Shown piece after piece: positions 35,104 through 46,000 of a stretch of DNA of 64,000 nucleotides. Where the stretch lies: NCBI GenBank assembly GCA_003117195.1, contig BDSI01000020.1:665146-729145 (forward strand), written 5' to 3'. The notes under the pieces are model-generated. The model searched no databases. It was not told where the DNA came from and saw only the letters and a list, made by a program, of their open reading frames with translations. Origin of the DNA: Eudorina sp. 2006-703-Eu-15 (Eukaryota; Chlorophyta; Chlorophyceae; Chlamydomonadales; Volvocaceae). The position numbers and the translations under genes are program-made. Within the stretch, counting starts at the first letter, position 1. Each line of letters begins with the position of its first letter.

Positions 35104-38003
35104 CAGCTCCTTGCTGGCCACTATCCGCAGTGCTGCCAACCATGTTTGTTAGGGTGACACACGGTGTAGGACCACGTCGGAGCCCCAGTCGCAGCGAGAA
35201 TATGTAAACATTTACAGTTAATTTCATGTAAATATAAAATTGGGTACCATATCAGATGTCGCTGCACGTATTCCTGAGTAAAATGTGAGCGAGGCGATAA
35301 AAAAAATTGGACCACGCTGCCATCCTCAGAAAGGATACATGTTTCATCCAGATCAGATTATCGAAAGTTGAGAACGTATGCAGCCGGTGCCATATCATTA
35401 GGGGCTTGCGGCCGTCCGAGACCGCATGCGATTTGTAATTAAGGTGCTTGGTGCAGTATAGATGTAATTGTTACAGCTCTGAGAAGCTGTGCGCTGCGGT
35501 TTGCGGATGAGACCCGTCCAAATCCAGTCGTTATGACAGGTTGTAACCACCGCTCACAACCACCGTTGCACGCAACGTCGCAAGTCGCTCGCCGCACGCC
35601 GCAGGCTCGCAGTGCGCCGACATTCAACTTTCAACATAGGTACACCCATTGGAACAACGTTTGTGTTCAGAAGTGCAGCCGGTGCAGCATGCGGGAACAG
35701 GCAGAACAGGTTTGGGCGTCGACTACCGTTCCGGTCCGTCCCCCTCGTCGCTGACCCCAATTTTATTAAATTCAGCAGCGATTCAGTAGATGACATGTAC
35801 GGAAATCGGGATGCAGGCCCATACAGATCTTTGGTCGTGGGGCCGGTAGGGTGCGTTGGCTTGCCACTTGGGCACCGACGACTCAAACCTCCGAGCTGGG
35901 GAATGCATGTTACGCCCTTTCTCAACTGCAAAGCCGAATCCATTTAGTTGTCTCTACCTCTTGCCTGCACGGTGTCATTGGTGCTCGGCTCCCCTACCCT
36001 CCCCCTGCCTCCCCTTCCTATTCGATATAAGCTCTGCCATTACGTCTCCCGAACGCGCTGCCCATCAGACCCTCATAACTACTGAACGCCGCCGGGAAAG
36101 AGATTCGGCTATTGACTTCGTTCTGTTACATGGGCGCCTGTGTGGGCTTATTCCTGAGCGGATGTTGTTGTAGCAGCGTTGTGGAGCGAGTCTAAAGTAG
36201 GTTTTCGGTGAGCCGCAGCGGCGCGGCCCTGTTGTCCTTGGCAGTGAACGATTTAGGCTGTCAGGCGGTGTCATCGATGACCCGTTAGGTCCGCTGTGAC
36301 CAGATTCAACCCCAAAGCACCGTTTCAGTCTCGTTTGATTTCCTTATCTCATTCCTGCCGTTGGTGATACTTACTAGATCCAATGCAACACCGTTGCTGG
36401 ATCAACTCTTGCGCGTGCCGCAATACAGGACCTCTGAGCCGCTGTAAGGACACATAGATGCCTGACAGTGCAAGTCTGCACCATCATTTGGCTAGTAGTG
36501 ACGCACCACGCTGGGCACCCGCCTGGGCATTCGACACGAAACTGCATGCAGACATGGCCTCTCCTGCCAACGCACCGAATAAAATTAACAACCGCCGTCA
36601 GAGCCTCCGCACCGATTGCAGGCCACCCCGCCTCTGCCACGCAACTGCGCAAATCGAGCGCTTCTGTCCTCCTGTCAATTCCACATAAAAGCGCCGGATG
36701 ATGCATATGCCAACCTAACCGCTTACGCGGATACGGCATACCCAAATCGCTGGTGACCAGGCTTAATGCCGCAAACCTGCCTCGTGCTCTAATTCTTCGA
36801 GCACTGTTGCTGCGCGCCCCAGCCCGCCAGGCTCCACCACCTGTTTGGTTATCAGATCCCACCAATGATATTTGACACACGCTGTGTGCTCGCTGACGGG
36901 TTCGACAGCCCTACGACCATTACCTCTCGCCCACGAAGCACAGATGGAACGCCTAAACACGCACGCCAATGCTCGATCCTCAGCCGCGCCGCACGACAAC
37001 CCAAACCCAGCCGAAACTTCCTTCGAGTGCAGAGTCGAGCCGGTAAGTTCGGAGCTGGAACAGCGACACAGCACTAGGCACGCTCCACTGCAAACGGATG
37101 ACCAGACCCAAATTTGCTCGCGAAAACGATATGTTGTTGATAATGTCGGTCGCAACCAGCCATCAACATAGGCAAACAGCCCGCCACCTGGGTGGCAGAT
37201 CGGCGGTCCGTGAGCCCTCACGGCTACAGCGGACCGCCGGAAAACACAATATCACCGTTATACCAGCGACCAAGAACACAAGCAAGCAAGCCTGCTGGCC
37301 ATCCTTCCTTCCGTAATCCAATGACTCCTTGCCTGTGTTCGGAGGCCGCGCTCTTGTCGCGAAGGGCAAGTCACAGCTTGCGACAGTCCAGGCGCGCAAA
37401 TACAAAAATTATTGCTCAGGTCAACGTCCGTGTCAGGGTGGGTGGGTAAGTAGTTAGGTGGGCTACTCCGGGTAGCCAGTTTATAGACACACCCACAACC
37501 AACGCAGCCCAATGTGGACCGACAGTGTCTATCCTTCGTTCGACCCCCAACAAGCAGTCGCAGAGGAAGGAACTTTGGTTCACGTGTGCAGTGAGTCCAA
37601 CCGGTATCACGACCTCCCAACCTGAAACGTAAGCCCCGACGATGTCCCTGCCCTTCCAACGATGTGGGTTGGGGGCGCGATGGGCCGCTACTATGCAAGG
37701 ACGATGTCGTGCCCTTGCGACGGTGCTTGCCGTGCCGTTCCATCAAACCACTATGTTGTACTACAAAGACGCAAGCACGGCAGCAACGCAAATGTTTCCC
37801 CTTGGATGAGACACCCAAGCTCTCCGCTGAGGTGAGCGCCGACACAGCACCCCTAATAATACATTAATCTCGCCCTTTGATGGCTCTCACGTGTACTCAA
37901 TCATAGGGAGGATTTGGGTCTTGCAGCAGGTATTGCAACGACCCCCATGCGCACGCTCGTGACGCCGCCCACCTCCGCCCCCACTGCCTCAGCAAGCCCA
38001 GAG
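35104..38003. other. Lower-GC stretch upstream of the channel gene
   Basis: Likely holds the channel promoter (35.1-35.5 kb is A/T-rich) and dispersed-element copy 4. Weak minus-strand open frames at 36374-36880 and 36763-37221 contain protein-like pieces (RRTEALDLRSCVAEAGWPAI; KYHWWDLITKQVVEPGG). I could not join them into a supported gene. Confidence 0.4.
36252..36310 (+). repeat. Dispersed 65-bp element, copy 4 (diverged)
   Basis: Contains taggctgtcaggcggtgtca, tcgatgacccgttaggtccg and ctgtgaccagattcaa. It is the most diverged copy and has no AAT tract. Confidence 0.5.
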
Positions 38004-38784
38004 CTACGCCTTAGGCTTCGAAACGGCGTCCCGCAACTCACGAAGCCATTTGGTCATCGAGCCAACGTTCTTGTGGACTTGCGACTCAAACTTGCTCGCG
38101 AGCTGCTGTGGGTCGAAGTCGACTATGTTAGACCAGGTCTTGCTGAGACGCTCGTTAGTATCGGCGTCAGAGGTCAAGATGCGAAAACCGCTCGCGAAGC
38201 CCTTGATTGTCGTCGTGATCGCCTTAACCGCCGATAGAAGCACTGTCGGGGGCGTGCCATCGCTTGGCGCGCTTCCGGGCTGCTGGGCGCCCTCAGCCGA
38301 CATCGACGGCCCCGAAATCACATTTGCTGTCATCTTGCAGAAGCGAACAAACTCGAGCCCGGTCATGCAACCAGGTGGCAGCCCCTGCACCAAAACCCGA
38401 CACATGAAAGTGCGAAGAAGTTCAGCGACACCAAGCTGAAGTTGTGGCGACGTCAAGTGACCTTACCTTCGTTACGATATTGGTTTGGTATACAGCGTGG
38501 CCAAGCACAATAGAAAAGTCGACGTCCTGTCCCGCAGGAATTTCCCGAGCCTCGTGCAACTTCTGCAGATCCAAGTTTGGTCCACTACGGGCTGATGACA
38601 AGCCAAAGCACGTAGGCTCCTTGCTTCTCCACGACGAGGACTGGTCACGGTTCAATGTGCCAAGTTGCGGCGAAGGCGGAAAATACAGCATTAAGCCACG
38701 GCAGCTTCGCTGGCAAGGTTTCAGCCCTGCCTGCGATGCTGGGAGATGTGTAGATGCGGGCTGTGAGCTTATCGCTGTGCTCAT
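38004..38784 (-). CDS. Unrecognised two-exon protein, about 249 residues
   Basis: The family is not recognised. Exon 38784-38467 begins with ATG (MSTAISSQPASTHLPASQAG) and ends NIVTK before GTAAGG. Exon 38435-38004 begins LGVAELLRTFMCRVLVQGL after CTTCAG and ends SKPKA-TAG. Both flanks are phase 0. The implied intron is only 31 nt (38436-38466), very short for this group, so a longer alternative splice or a degraded gene is possible. The C-terminal part looks helical and charged (FDPQQLASKFESQVHKNVGS, MTKWLRELRDAV). The gene is less GC-rich than its neighbours and sits between the glycosyltransferase 3' end and the channel 5' region, all on one strand. Confidence 0.45.
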
Positions 38785-38860
38785 CTTCCGAATACCCCAG
38801 TCCTGTTCCGACAACTAAGTAGCACAGCTGATGAAATGCAAAATCCAAACGGTGATGCAG

Positions 38861-38865
38861 TTACA
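38861..38865 (-). terminator. Candidate polyadenylation signal of the glycosyltransferase gene
   Basis: TGTAA on the minus strand, 266 nt downstream of the stop codon at 39131-39133. It lies only about 80 nt before the predicted start of the next minus-strand gene at 38784, so the two genes are tightly packed. Confidence 0.45.
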
Positions 38866-39130
38866 AGAAGAAAATGCCATAACTCGCATGAATGGATGTC
38901 TGACTTATATTATGCACAAGGACTTGGCGTACGACTATGATAAACGCAGCATGGGCGGCAAAACCTCACCGCTACCGTCCAATTGACAGAAAATCTATTA
39001 TACATAATTCAATTGTTGAAATCTACATAGCTGCACGAAATGGCCTGGGAATTTCAAGGCTCTTCACGTCCCAACTGCTGCAACACCCAGCTGTCAAAAT
39101 ACGATCAAGCTTGTGTCAGCCCACTCTAAA

Positions 39131-42100
39131 TCAGACAACGCTTGCAAGCAGACCGCGGTAAATATGCCTCACGGCCGTGCCCAGCCCGTCATTCTGCCGC
39201 AACAAATTGCCGGCCCGCTTAGCCGCGTCGCGTGCCCTTTCCGTCTGCAGGACTCGGATGGCCAGCTCTAGGTCCTTGGCAGTCAGTTTGAAAATTGGAA
39301 CCGGAGGTGGACCAACGCCTGCGGGGACAGGAACAGCGGCACATGCAGTACGCATCAAGGGAAGACTCGCCTCTCAACGTTTGTACACTCATCCTACACA
39401 ACAGCGTTAATCTTTTGCGGCACGGCCACGACCCCGAACAACAGCAGGCGCAACACGTTCTCCTCACAGATGCTTGATGGAAGAGAGGCACATACGTGGG
39501 CGTCCCCGCTCTCACCTGCCCTGCCGCACAGCTCCCCCCAGAAGAACAGGTCTCCGAAGGCGGGCGCCACAAACGTGGGACAGCCCGTCAGAAGGCCGGC
39601 CGCAGTTGTGCCCACTCCACCGTGGTGGATGACGGCGCTACACCTGTCAGAAATTGCATAGTGGCCGTAAGCGTCTGATAAAGACTTTGTCAAGTACTCC
39701 CCTCTCGTCGCAGGTACACCCCTCACGACCTAAACCCTTTCACCTAGACAAAGTTCGACCTTAGGATTTGGTAACGTTCATGTCAGGCTTGAACATCTAT
39801 TGCCTTATATCCATAGTATCCCGTACACATGTAGCACGCCCGTACAAGGGGTCGAACCTTGGACCTTGACCTTAGGAAGGACACGCTCTATCCACTGAGC
39901 TACACGGGCATATGTTGGCAACTACCAGGATCTTTACAAATATAGTACTGTAAACAGGCATCGTTGGTACGTAGTTCGTCGCCATGTCGGCCGCCTGCCC
40001 TACCACCCACACCCGCAAAAACCCGCCCCTCATCATCCTCCCCTCGGCTCCCCTCTCCCCTGTCTGTACAACAACCTACTTAGCCGTACACATCGCACCT
40101 GCGGAACAGCCACGAGTGCGGCACGTCCTGTGTAAGAAGAAAGATGTCGTCGCCGGACGTCGCCGCGTCGCCCAGGTCGCCGCCGCGGCCCTCACCGCTG
40201 CCACCGCCGCCCTTCGCCGCGTCGCAGCCCTCCTCCTCCTGCTCCTCCTCCTCCTCGGGCGCTTCGCTAGCGTCGTTGAGGTTGAGGCAGCCCCACCCTC
40301 CGGCCGACACCACCGCCCGCACCCCAGTGGCCTCGACAGCCCGCCGTATCGCCGCCGCCATGCGCCGGCCCTCCGACACCGTCATGCTGCCAAAGCCGAT
40401 GTATATGGGTTTGCGATCTGGGCAGCAGGAGGGGCACGGAGGCGGCGGCATCAGCGGGCGTGGTAGGTGGCGGGGCCGAAAACATGTCGGGGGCGGCAGG
40501 TCGCGAGGCGGGGCTGTGGGGGACCCACGTCATACTGTTCCTGCCACACAGCCACACAGCCACACACGGGCAGGTGTCCGGAGACGTGCTTGCACGTGAG
40601 AGCTGTAAGTTCCCCTGGAGCCCTCGAAGCTCGAACGGGTCCCTAGCGGCAGCAGTCAGGGTAGATGTCGTACACATGGTGAGGGTGGTGGACCGGGTTG
40701 AGGAGGCCGACGCCCTGTGGCGCAACAGCACACAGGCCCGCCGTACAGGAGATCCTATATCGGCCCGTACACTGGTACGTATGCCGGGTACTGTCCCCCG
40801 CCAGCACTCGGCGCGTGCTGACCGCGTTGGGCCCCGCCCCCGAATTGATTGATCGCATCCTGAGAAGTGAGGATTTCATCCCCCTACACTGCACGTCTGC
40901 ACCTCGAGAAGAGAGCGACGGTCAGCGCAGCGCAGCAAGCACGCGCGCGAGCATTGCAGCACCGTGAGCCCCTCCCTCCCATCGTAACACCTCCCACCAC
41001 CTGCCAGCACGGCCCCACCTCCCCCGCACGAACACGCGCACCCATTCTTCTCTCGACGTCGGGGCCCCCCACTCCCACCCGCACCCCCATTCTTAACCCC
41101 CCACCCCCACCCGGGCCTCACCCGGGTCCTTCTCCAGGAAGTGCAGCAGTGCCGGGGGCGGCTGGTAGGCGGGGGTGGGCCCGCTCGGGCCCCGGGACAG
41201 CTCGCCCGTCACCACACCCGACCGCAGCTCGTACTGGGCGTCGGCGTCGGCGTCGGCGTGAGAGTCCGCTTGCCGAGGTGGCTCCACCGTCAGCCCCTCT
41301 TCCGCCGCCGGCACCTGGGCGGCTCTCGGGTCCCCTCCATCCGGTTGCCCCACCTCCACCTCCCCTTCCGTCTCCGCACCCGCCTCCGCCGGACGGCCCG
41401 GCACATCACCAACGCCGCGACGGGCGCCCGCCACCCCCTCCGGGATCACCACTTGCCAATGCTGGGGCTGCCCGTGACCGGGTGTGACCCCCCGAGCCCA
41501 GCGGCCACCCCGCTCCCCCTCGCTCTTCTCCTCCTGGCGTTGCGGCGCCTCCCCTTGTTGGTCACGAAGCTCGGCCACGTCAGCTGCCACCCCCTGCCTC
41601 CCTTGACCTTCCCAACCCACTCCGGGCCCTGCCCAGCGCGCACTGGGCACATCTGCGGCACCGGGCTCCGGCTGCGGCTGCCGTTGCGGCGCCACTGCCT
41701 CCGCCGCCGCCTCCTCCGCCGTCTCCGCCTCCGCCGCCTCCGCCACTGCCTCCTCCGCCGCCTCCGCCGCCCCATCGGCCAGCAGCAGCGGTCCCGACAC
41801 CGCCACGTGTGCGCCCCAGTCGGGGGGTGGGGACACCAGGGAGGGGCTGAAGGTGAAGGTTGTGGGCAAGCTGCGGAGGGCCAGAGGGGGGAGGGGTTGA
41901 GAGTTGAGGGTTGACGGGGTTGCAAGAGATCAAGGTATGGAAAAGAGGAGGTAAGGGAGAGGCGCAAGGGTTTGTGTGATGCGAAAACTGGGGCGCCAGA
42001 CAGAAAGTCCGCGGCTATGATGACAGGTAAACATCGTGCGCTTGCGTGTATGTGTACGTGTGTTACATTTCTTACGGGGCCTGGCGCTGGCCAAGGGCAG

Positions 42101-43011
42101 CTTACCCAGCCCTAGCTTGCGTGGTTGTAAATGTGTTTAGAGGAGAGACCTGCCAGTCATGTATGTACAGATGTGTGTCTGTGTATGCGTTTCCTGTGTA
42201 TCGGAGGGCGGCCGCAGCACGCTGGTGCGCTGGGTGCTTCAGGGGTGGTGGTGGCTGGGTAATGGGGTGCCTGTGTGGGCGACCTCCCCTGTGTTTGGCT
42301 TTATCCACCTCTGGGGAGTCTGCCCTCTGCTGTGCCTGTCCCCTTGGTAGTGTTGTCCCGCTGTGCGCCTCTGCTTGTTTCGGTCATTCGGTGTCTGTCT
42401 GGGTGGGGACATGGCCCGGTGCGTTTGTTGTTTTGCGGCGTTGAGGTGTGGAGGTGTCTTGCCGACTTGTCGGTGGGGCCTGCTGGGGCTTGCCCTGGTA
42501 TACACCGGGGATCCCTCTGGGGTCCGTTCGCTGTAACGTTCATTCATTCAACCTGGTCGGCACATCAATCACCAACAACCCCTCCTGGTGCTCACTCGTA
42601 CACCCCCCCCCCCGCCCTCTGTGTGTGGTGTTGGCGATCGTGTGTATGTGGGGGGGGGATAGGGTACTGGTCGGCAACAATGAACTGTGCAGACTGCCAT
42701 GAGCAAGGGTCCGTCCGATGGCGGTGGGCTGGCCGACAAATCAGTATGGAAACACACCCATGCGCAGGGCCGCTCCGGGTCAGTGGTCGCTCACTCACTC
42801 GTACAGCGCGAAGCCCGTGTTCCTGATGGAGATGGCCGACAGCCCCAGGCGGCGGCGGAAGGACGTGACGACGTCCACGATACCCAGCCAGGCCGTGTGG
42901 TCCAGCAGTACGGCACTCCACCAGCTGGCGGAGGCCACCACTGAGGTGCGGCCCCAGGCGGCGGCCTGACGGGGCCGGGGGTGGCGGTGGGGGCAGGGGG
43001 CCGGGGTGGGG

Positions 43012-43043
<32 letters not shown>

Positions 43044-46000
43044 CGGGGGCGGGGGCGGGGGGGGGCGGGGGCGGGGGCGGGGCGGGGCGGGGCGGGGGCG
43101 GGGGCGGGGGCGGGGCGGGGGCGGGGGCGGGGGCGGGGGCGGGGGCGGGGCGGGGGCGGGGGCGGGGCGGGGCGGGGGCGGGGCGGGGGCGGGGGCGGGG
43201 GCGGGGCGGGGGCGGGGGCGGGGCGGGGGCGGGGGCGGGGCGGGGGCGGGGGCGGGGGCGGGGGCGGGGGCGGGGGCGGGGCGGGGGCGGGGGCGGGGCG
43301 GGGGCGGGGCGGGGGCGGGGGCGGGGGCGGGGCGGGGCGGGGGCGGGGCGGGGGCGGGGGCGGGGGCGGGGGCGGGGGCGGGGGCGGGGCGGGGCGGGGG
43401 CGGGGGCGGGGGCGGGGGCGGGGCGGGGCGGGGCGGGGGCGGGGGCGGGGGCGGGGGCGGGGCGGGGGCGGGGGCGGGGGCGGGGGCGGGGCGGGGGCGG
43501 GGCGGGGGCGGGGCGGGGCGGGGCGGGGGCGGGGCGGGGGCGGGGGCGGGGGCGGGGGCGGGGCGGGGGCGGGGGCGGGGGCGGGGGCGGGGCGGGGGCG
43601 GGGGCGGGGGCGGGGGCGGGGCGGGGCGGGGGCGGGGGCGGGGCGGGGCGGGGGCGGGGCGGGGGCGGGGGCGGGAACCACCCCGTTCCTGAGAACCAAC
43701 CATGGCAAGGGTCTGTTTGCTGCGCCCCACCCCGACCGCCCCCATCACCCTCTGCCCGCCTCACCCGGGCGTAGGCCGCTCCTACGGCGGTGCTGAGGGC
43801 CCAGGCCGGAGGCGGCGGCAGGGCGGCAGCCGCCAGTGCGCCGCAGTGGCCCGCCAGGGTGTCCCCCCAGCCCCGGGCCCAGGGGTGGCACAGGAACTGC
43901 CGGGGGCAGGGCAGGGCAGGGCAGGGCGCGAGGCGGGGCAGTGGGGGAAGGGGCAACTTCGATCTGCTTGCCCCGCCTCTCACCACTTGGGGGGGGCGGT
44001 TACGGCGGCAGTGGCGAGCTGAGGTGGCAGGCTGCAGCCCCGCTCACCGCCGCCTCAGCTCCTGCAATCCTGTCCCACCCCTACCACGGTACGGCACCTG
44101 AGTGGGCCTCCAGGGGATGGTGGAGATGACGTGTAACGGGACGCCCAGCGCCTCGGCGCAGTGTACGGCGCCGTACGTGATGGCAGTGGCAATGATTAGG
44201 TCGGGCTGTGGGAGGAATGATTGTACGGGAAGTGATGGGTTTGGGTTTTGTCAGAGTGTGCCAGGGAGTTCAGGAGGGGGGTAGGACCTTTATATTGTAA
44301 CCGTTACAAGGTGGACCCGTATCCCGACCGGGTGTTCCAACGGGCCCAGATAGCTCGTAGGTGCCTCGTCTCATCAACCCCTACCAAGGACTGCGCACCC
44401 ATCCTCCATCACCCGCGGGGGGGGTCACGCAGCCATACCGGCCACTACACCAGGTTACCAGCGCGCCAGGATTGCCTCTCCTGGAAACCGCGCCAGACCC
44501 GCCTAATCACACGGCGGTGAGGGGACGGGGATTCGAACCGCCGATCTCTGGACAGAATGCCAGTGTCTTTCCCATTAGACGACCCCCCCCCAGGACCTTG
44601 GTAGGCATGTTGAAGCTGCGCGGGGGTGGGGGGACGTGGGTGGGCTGTACTGGATGGCTACCCTGCTCCGCCGCTTGGTACGGGTGATTACCGTACACGG
44701 TGGTCACCGGTACGCATTGGCGGAGTAGGGTACCCATCCAATACGGATCACGGTGGTCACCGGCGGGTCCTGGAGCGGTCCCCAACAGCGGTCCATCATG
44801 GAGCCCACACGTCCATGCCGCCCGCTGGCATGGCCACCGGTTGTGAGACCGGTCCAGCCCGCCCTGGCGCGCACCTTGAAACCGGTCGGGGCCGCTCCCT
44901 CCTCTCCGTCCCCTCGTTCCCCTGCCTCCCCTCCACACGCCCGCCAGCAGCTGTCCATGATCTCGGCGTACTGTCCCCGCAGCCAGGACAGGTCGCGCAG
45001 GTCGCCGAAGAGGATGCCCCTGGAGCAGTGGAAGGCGGACCGCCGAGGGCGGAGGGCGGACGGCGGAGACGAGGCAAGGGGCAACGCAGGGCAGTGGGTG
45101 GGTGCAAGGTGAAAGGAAGGGAAGCGGCCCCCGGCCCGCCGGGAGCCGCAACTGGAGCGGAAGGGGTCACACAGGGCCCTCTTGGTTCTGTCGCACCAGG
45201 GCGGTGCAAGCAGACTGCCGAGCCCGGGCTCCTCCTCCCCCCCCCACACACACACACATCGGTATCCACCGGGTGCACGTATGCGCCCCTCGACAGCCCC
45301 GCCGCCCCGCCCAGCCAGTCGCGGAAGAAAGGTGCCCTAGGGGACGAATCCGGGAGCACGCCGGGGTGGGGCCCGGGGGCCGCGTGACAGAGGCCACACG
45401 GATGGACCACACGGATGGACCACACGGATGGACCACACGGATGGACCACCAGATATTTGAGCAAACATAGGGATAAGCTCGAGAAGCGGCCCAAGAAGCG
45501 AGAGAGCGCTTTCAGTGCGGACAGTGATCCACGCACCTGTGTTTGACGGTGAGCTCCATCATGACCCGTGGGTCACCAGCCAGCGGGAAGAACTCCAGCC
45601 CAGCGCTTCCCACCAGGCTGCGGTACGGCAAGTGCGTGGCGAGTCGTACGTGATGGCCGTGGCTCCGGAGCCGTGCACCGAGGGCGGTGGCGGGCTGCAC
45701 ATCGCCGCGTGTGCCCGCGACCTGGAACAGACGGGTGGCGAGTTAGGGTTTATGGCGTGGGGAAATAGCGATGGCGTGGAGATGTAGCGATGGCGTGGAG
45801 AACTAGGGATGGCGTGGGTAACTAGGGATGGCGGGGTCCGCTATAACAGCCGAGGCCTCCTTTCAAGGGGAAGGAGCACGATGGGCGTACAGAATGGCGG
45901 CCACAATTAAAACTGCCCGATGGCATGTGAACGGGTGTGAAGGCGTCCAGGGGAGCGCGGCACCGCACCCAGCCATGAACGAGGCTCACCATGATCAACA

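Noticed and set aside
42592..43986. Long Pro/Arg/Ala and Gly/Arg ORFs on both strands over 43.0-43.7 kb
   Set aside because: Artefacts of the GGGGCG array, which has no stop codon in any frame; the flanking real exons are 43896-43765 and 42965-42799.
44517..44585. Possible functional tRNA on the minus strand
   Set aside because: B box is perfect but acceptor and T stems pair badly and the anticodon loop is eight bases; treated as the head of a SINE-like element.
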